A stretch of 22,799 nt of DNA from Acidimicrobiia bacterium (GTDB lineage: Bacteria; Actinomycetota; Acidimicrobiia; IMCC26256; JAENVU01). The stretch is taken from positions 1 to 22,799 of the forward strand of contig JADGON010000227.1 of NCBI GenBank assembly GCA_017882945.1, read 5' to 3'. A program made the translations under genes and the position numbers. The notes below the pieces were generated by a model. It saw nothing but the letters and a program-made list of their open reading frames with translations. It was not told where the DNA came from and ran no database searches. Shown here piece after piece: positions 21,330 through 22,799 of this stretch. Within the stretch, counting starts at the first letter, position 1. Each line of letters begins with the position of its first letter.

Positions 21330-22073
21330 ATGGAGACCCGCTTCGAAGGGAAGGTCGCGCTCGTCACCGGCTCGTCGCGCGGGATCGGCCTGGCCATCGC
21401 CACGGAGCTCGCGGCCGGGGGAGCGCGAGTCATGCTCTCTTCCCGCAAGGCCGACGCGCTGGAAGCGGCAGCTGCCGGCATCGACGGCGAGGTTGCGTGG
21501 GCCGTCGCCAACGCGGGCGAGCCGGACCAGGCCGCGACTTGCGTCGACGCGACGCTCGAACGGTTCGGCGGGCTCGACATCCTGGTGAACAACGCGGCGA
21601 CGAACCCGTACATGGGCCCGACGATCGACATCGACCTCCCGCGCCTCGACAAGACGATCGCGGTCAACTGGCGCGCGCCGCTCGTGTGGTCCCAGCTCGC
21701 CTGGCGAGCCGCGATGCGCGAACGCGGCGGCGCGATCCTCAACGTCGCCTCGATCGGCGGGCTCTCGGTGGAGCCGACCATCGGCGCCTACAACGCGACC
21801 AAAGCGGCGCTGCTGCATCTGACCCGCACCCTGGCCGCCGAGCTCGCGCCCGGAGTACGGGTGAACGCGATCGCGCCCGGCCTCGTCAAGACGGACATGG
21901 CCCGAGCACTCTGGGAACCCCACGAGGAAGCGATGGCGCGCACCATGCCACTCGGCCGGCTCGGCGAGCCCGCCGACATCGCGCGGGCGGCCGCGTTCCT
22001 CTGCTCCGACGCTGCATCCTGGATCACCGGGACCACCCTCGTCATCGACGGCGGCGCGCTCCTCCACACCTGA
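21330..22073 (+). CDS. SDR family oxidoreductase
   Basis: The 247-residue enzyme has the classical SDR pattern: T-G-S-S-R-G-I-G (13-20), N-N-A-A (87-90), and active-site Ser141, Tyr154 and Lys158. The helix after the active site (T-K-A-A-L-L-H-L-T-R-T-L-A-A-E-L) and the C-terminal V-I-D-G-G-A are standard for FabG-like enzymes. It should act on an alcohol or ketone with NAD(P)(H); the substrate is unknown. It follows the GroES-like gene by 14 bases and probably shares its transcript. It is not closely similar in detail to the SDR at 7526-8287, so the two do not look like a recent duplication. The 45-base palindrome lies 12 bases beyond its stop. Confidence 0.9.
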   Translation: METRFEGKVALVTGSSRGIGLAIATELAAGGARVMLSSRKADALEAAAAGIDGEVAWAVANAGEPDQAATCVDATLERFGGLDILVNNAATNPYMGPTIDIDLPRLDKTIAVNWRAPLVWSQLAWRAAMRERGGAILNVASIGGLSVEPTIGAYNATKAALLHLTRTLAAELAPGVRVNAIAPGLVKTDMARALWEPHEEAMARTMPLGRLGEPADIARAAAFLCSDAASWITGTTLVIDGGALLHT

Positions 22074-22085
22074 CGCACGCAGCGC

Positions 22086-22130
22086 TTTGGCGTCACGTAC
22101 CCACGTATTTCGTGGGTAGCTGACGCCAAA
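22086..22130. repeat. 45-base interrupted palindrome between convergent genes
   Basis: The outer arms TTTGGCGTCA (22086-22095) and TGACGCCAAA (22121-22130) pair perfectly. The inner arms TACCCACG (22098-22105) and CGTGGGTA (22111-22118) pair perfectly; a two-by-two mismatch lies between the stems and the loop is TATTT. The T-rich end is on the 5' arm for both strands and no T-run follows the 3' arm, so this is not a standard intrinsic terminator. It could still act as a transcript-end hairpin, a protein-binding site or a member of a dispersed repeat family. Confidence 0.85.
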
Positions 22131-22155
22131 ACCCGGGCGCGGGGTGGAGGTCAGG

Positions 22156-22686
22156 TCAGTCGGCGACCCACTGGATGCCGGCCTTGTGCCGCTGCGCGAG
22201 CTCCGCGTAGGCGGGAGGGTTCGCCACCACCCAGAACTCGGCCGACGAACCGGTGACTACCCGCTTCACCACCGCAGGCGCACCCGCGGCGAGCATTCCG
22301 GCGGGGATGTTCCCGTTCGCGGCCACGACCGAGCCCGCTGCGACGAGCGCGCGGTCACCCACCTGCGCGCCGTCGAGCACGATGGAGCCGTTCGCGATCA
22401 GGCACTCCGCGCCGAGGATCGCTCCGTGCACGACGCAGTTGTGGGCGACGGTCGCGCCCGGACCGACCTCGGTGGTCAGACCCGGCGGGCCGTGCAACAC
22501 CGCGCCGTCCTGGATGTTGGCGCCCCGCCGGACGACCACCGGTGCGTAGTCCGCGCGCAGGACCGCGCCGTACCAGATCGACGCGCCCTCCTCCACGATC
22601 ACATCGCCGACGAGCGTGGCCGTCGGCGCGATGAACGCGCTCTCGTGCACGTTGGGCGTGAGACCCTCGAACGAGTACAGGGGCAT
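22156..22686 (-). CDS. gamma-carbonic anhydrase-like hexapeptide-repeat protein
   Basis: The 176-residue product is a left-handed beta-helix protein of the gamma-carbonic anhydrase/PaaY-YrdA type, with hexapeptide turns such as I-A-P-T-A-T-L-V-G-D-V and V-G-P-G-A-T-V. The three zinc-binding histidines are His65 (G-A-V-L-H-G), His82 (A-H-N-C) and His87 (V-V-H-G). Gln59 and Asp60 match conserved positions before the first zinc ligand. It likely forms a trimer with sites between subunits. Many such proteins show weak or no carbonic anhydrase activity, so the reaction is not certain. The ATG has GGAGG six bases before it. It follows a truncated gene on the same strand by 36 bases and converges with the SDR gene. 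Confidence 0.9.
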   Translation of the reverse strand: MPLYSFEGLTPNVHESAFIAPTATLVGDVIVEEGASIWYGAVLRADYAPVVVRRGANIQDGAVLHGPPGLTTEVGPGATVAHNCVVHGAILGAECLIANGSIVLDGAQVGDRALVAAGSVVAANGNIPAGMLAAGAPAVVKRVVTGSSAEFWVVANPPAYAELAQRHKAGIQWVAD

Positions 22687-22722
22687 GCGAAGCCTCCGGT
22701 GCCGCAGCAGATCAGACGTACG

Positions 22723-22799
22723 TCAGAGGAAGGAGCGTGCCACGCGCAGCGCCAACCGTGCTCCGTCGCCCTCCGCCACGAGGTCAGTCGCCGCGTCCG
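22723..22799 (-). CDS. 3' end of an unidentified gene
   Basis: The last 24 codons of a minus-strand frame end in TGA at 22723-22725. They read D-A-A-T-D-L-V-A-E-G-D-G-A-R-L-A-L-R-V-A-R-S-F-L and have GC-rich third positions. An amphipathic helix ending R-V-A-R-S-F-L would suit the C-terminus of an acyl-CoA dehydrogenase-like protein, but the fragment is too short to name. It lies 36 bases before the gamma-carbonic anhydrase-like start on the same strand, so the two may be an operon. Confidence 0.45.
   Translation of the reverse strand, partial: DAATDLVAEGDGARLALRVARSFL

Noticed and set aside
22738..22799. A plus-strand gene starting at the GTG after GGAAGGAGC.
   Set aside because: The ribosome-binding site would be only one base from the start, and third-position base use favours the minus-strand frame that ends at 22723.

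Overview
The window is high-GC, gene-dense bacterial DNA with no plasmid, phage or insertion-sequence signature. The gene content points to an actinobacterium: an actinobacterial-type heme A synthase, DDxxD/DDxxG prenyl synthase, RipA-like NlpC/P60 hydrolase, FxsA, STAS antagonist, and several acyl-CoA and SDR enzymes. Many starts look leaderless. An uncultured Acidimicrobiia-like lineage is my best guess, but that is inference; no rRNA or marker gene is present.

Layout. 1-1638 (+): the end of a carboxymuconolactone-decarboxylase-family gene and an amidase. 1682-2794 (-): a CapA-type anchored metallophosphatase, divergent from ctaA (2841-3869, +), which is followed by a secreted NlpC/P60 hydrolase (to 5005). 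5006-5734 (-): a six-helix ion channel, divergent from an operon-like run (5795-8287, +) of a stand-alone 5'-3' exonuclease, a crotonase-family protein and an SDR. 8370-11726 (+): the three-gene set of circularly permuted ATP-grasp, alpha-E and transglutaminase-like protein, followed by rmuC-like and fxsA-like genes (to 13481). 13519-14514 (-): a 58-residue zinc-ribbon protein and a protein of unknown function with a possible eIF-2B-like C-terminal half. 14633-15019 (+): a STAS antagonist. 15053-16276 (-): an acyl-CoA dehydrogenase. 16375-19246 (+): a prenyl synthase and a two-gene ABC-2 exporter. 19325-20873 (-): ctaB and a TlpA-like thioredoxin. 20947-22073 (+): a GroES-like protein and a second SDR. 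22156-22799 (-): a gamma-carbonic-anhydrase-like protein and the last 24 codons of another gene. No gap between genes exceeds 300 bases.

How the genes fit together. Heme A formation is split between ctaA near the left end and ctaB near the right. An ABC-2 exporter, a membrane-anchored thioredoxin and a prenyl diphosphate synthase lie near ctaB, a grouping that recalls ctaA/ctaB regions of other actinobacteria. The ATP-grasp/alpha-E/transglutaminase set is a recurring but biochemically unproven peptide-modification system, and is the best candidate here for an uncharacterised pathway. Other points worth a look are a GroES paralogue that seems to lack the dome-roof hairpin and has no groEL beside it, a crotonase without either canonical glutamate, a repeated TANNNT box 6-9 bases before nine start codons, and a 45-base palindrome that is not a normal terminator.
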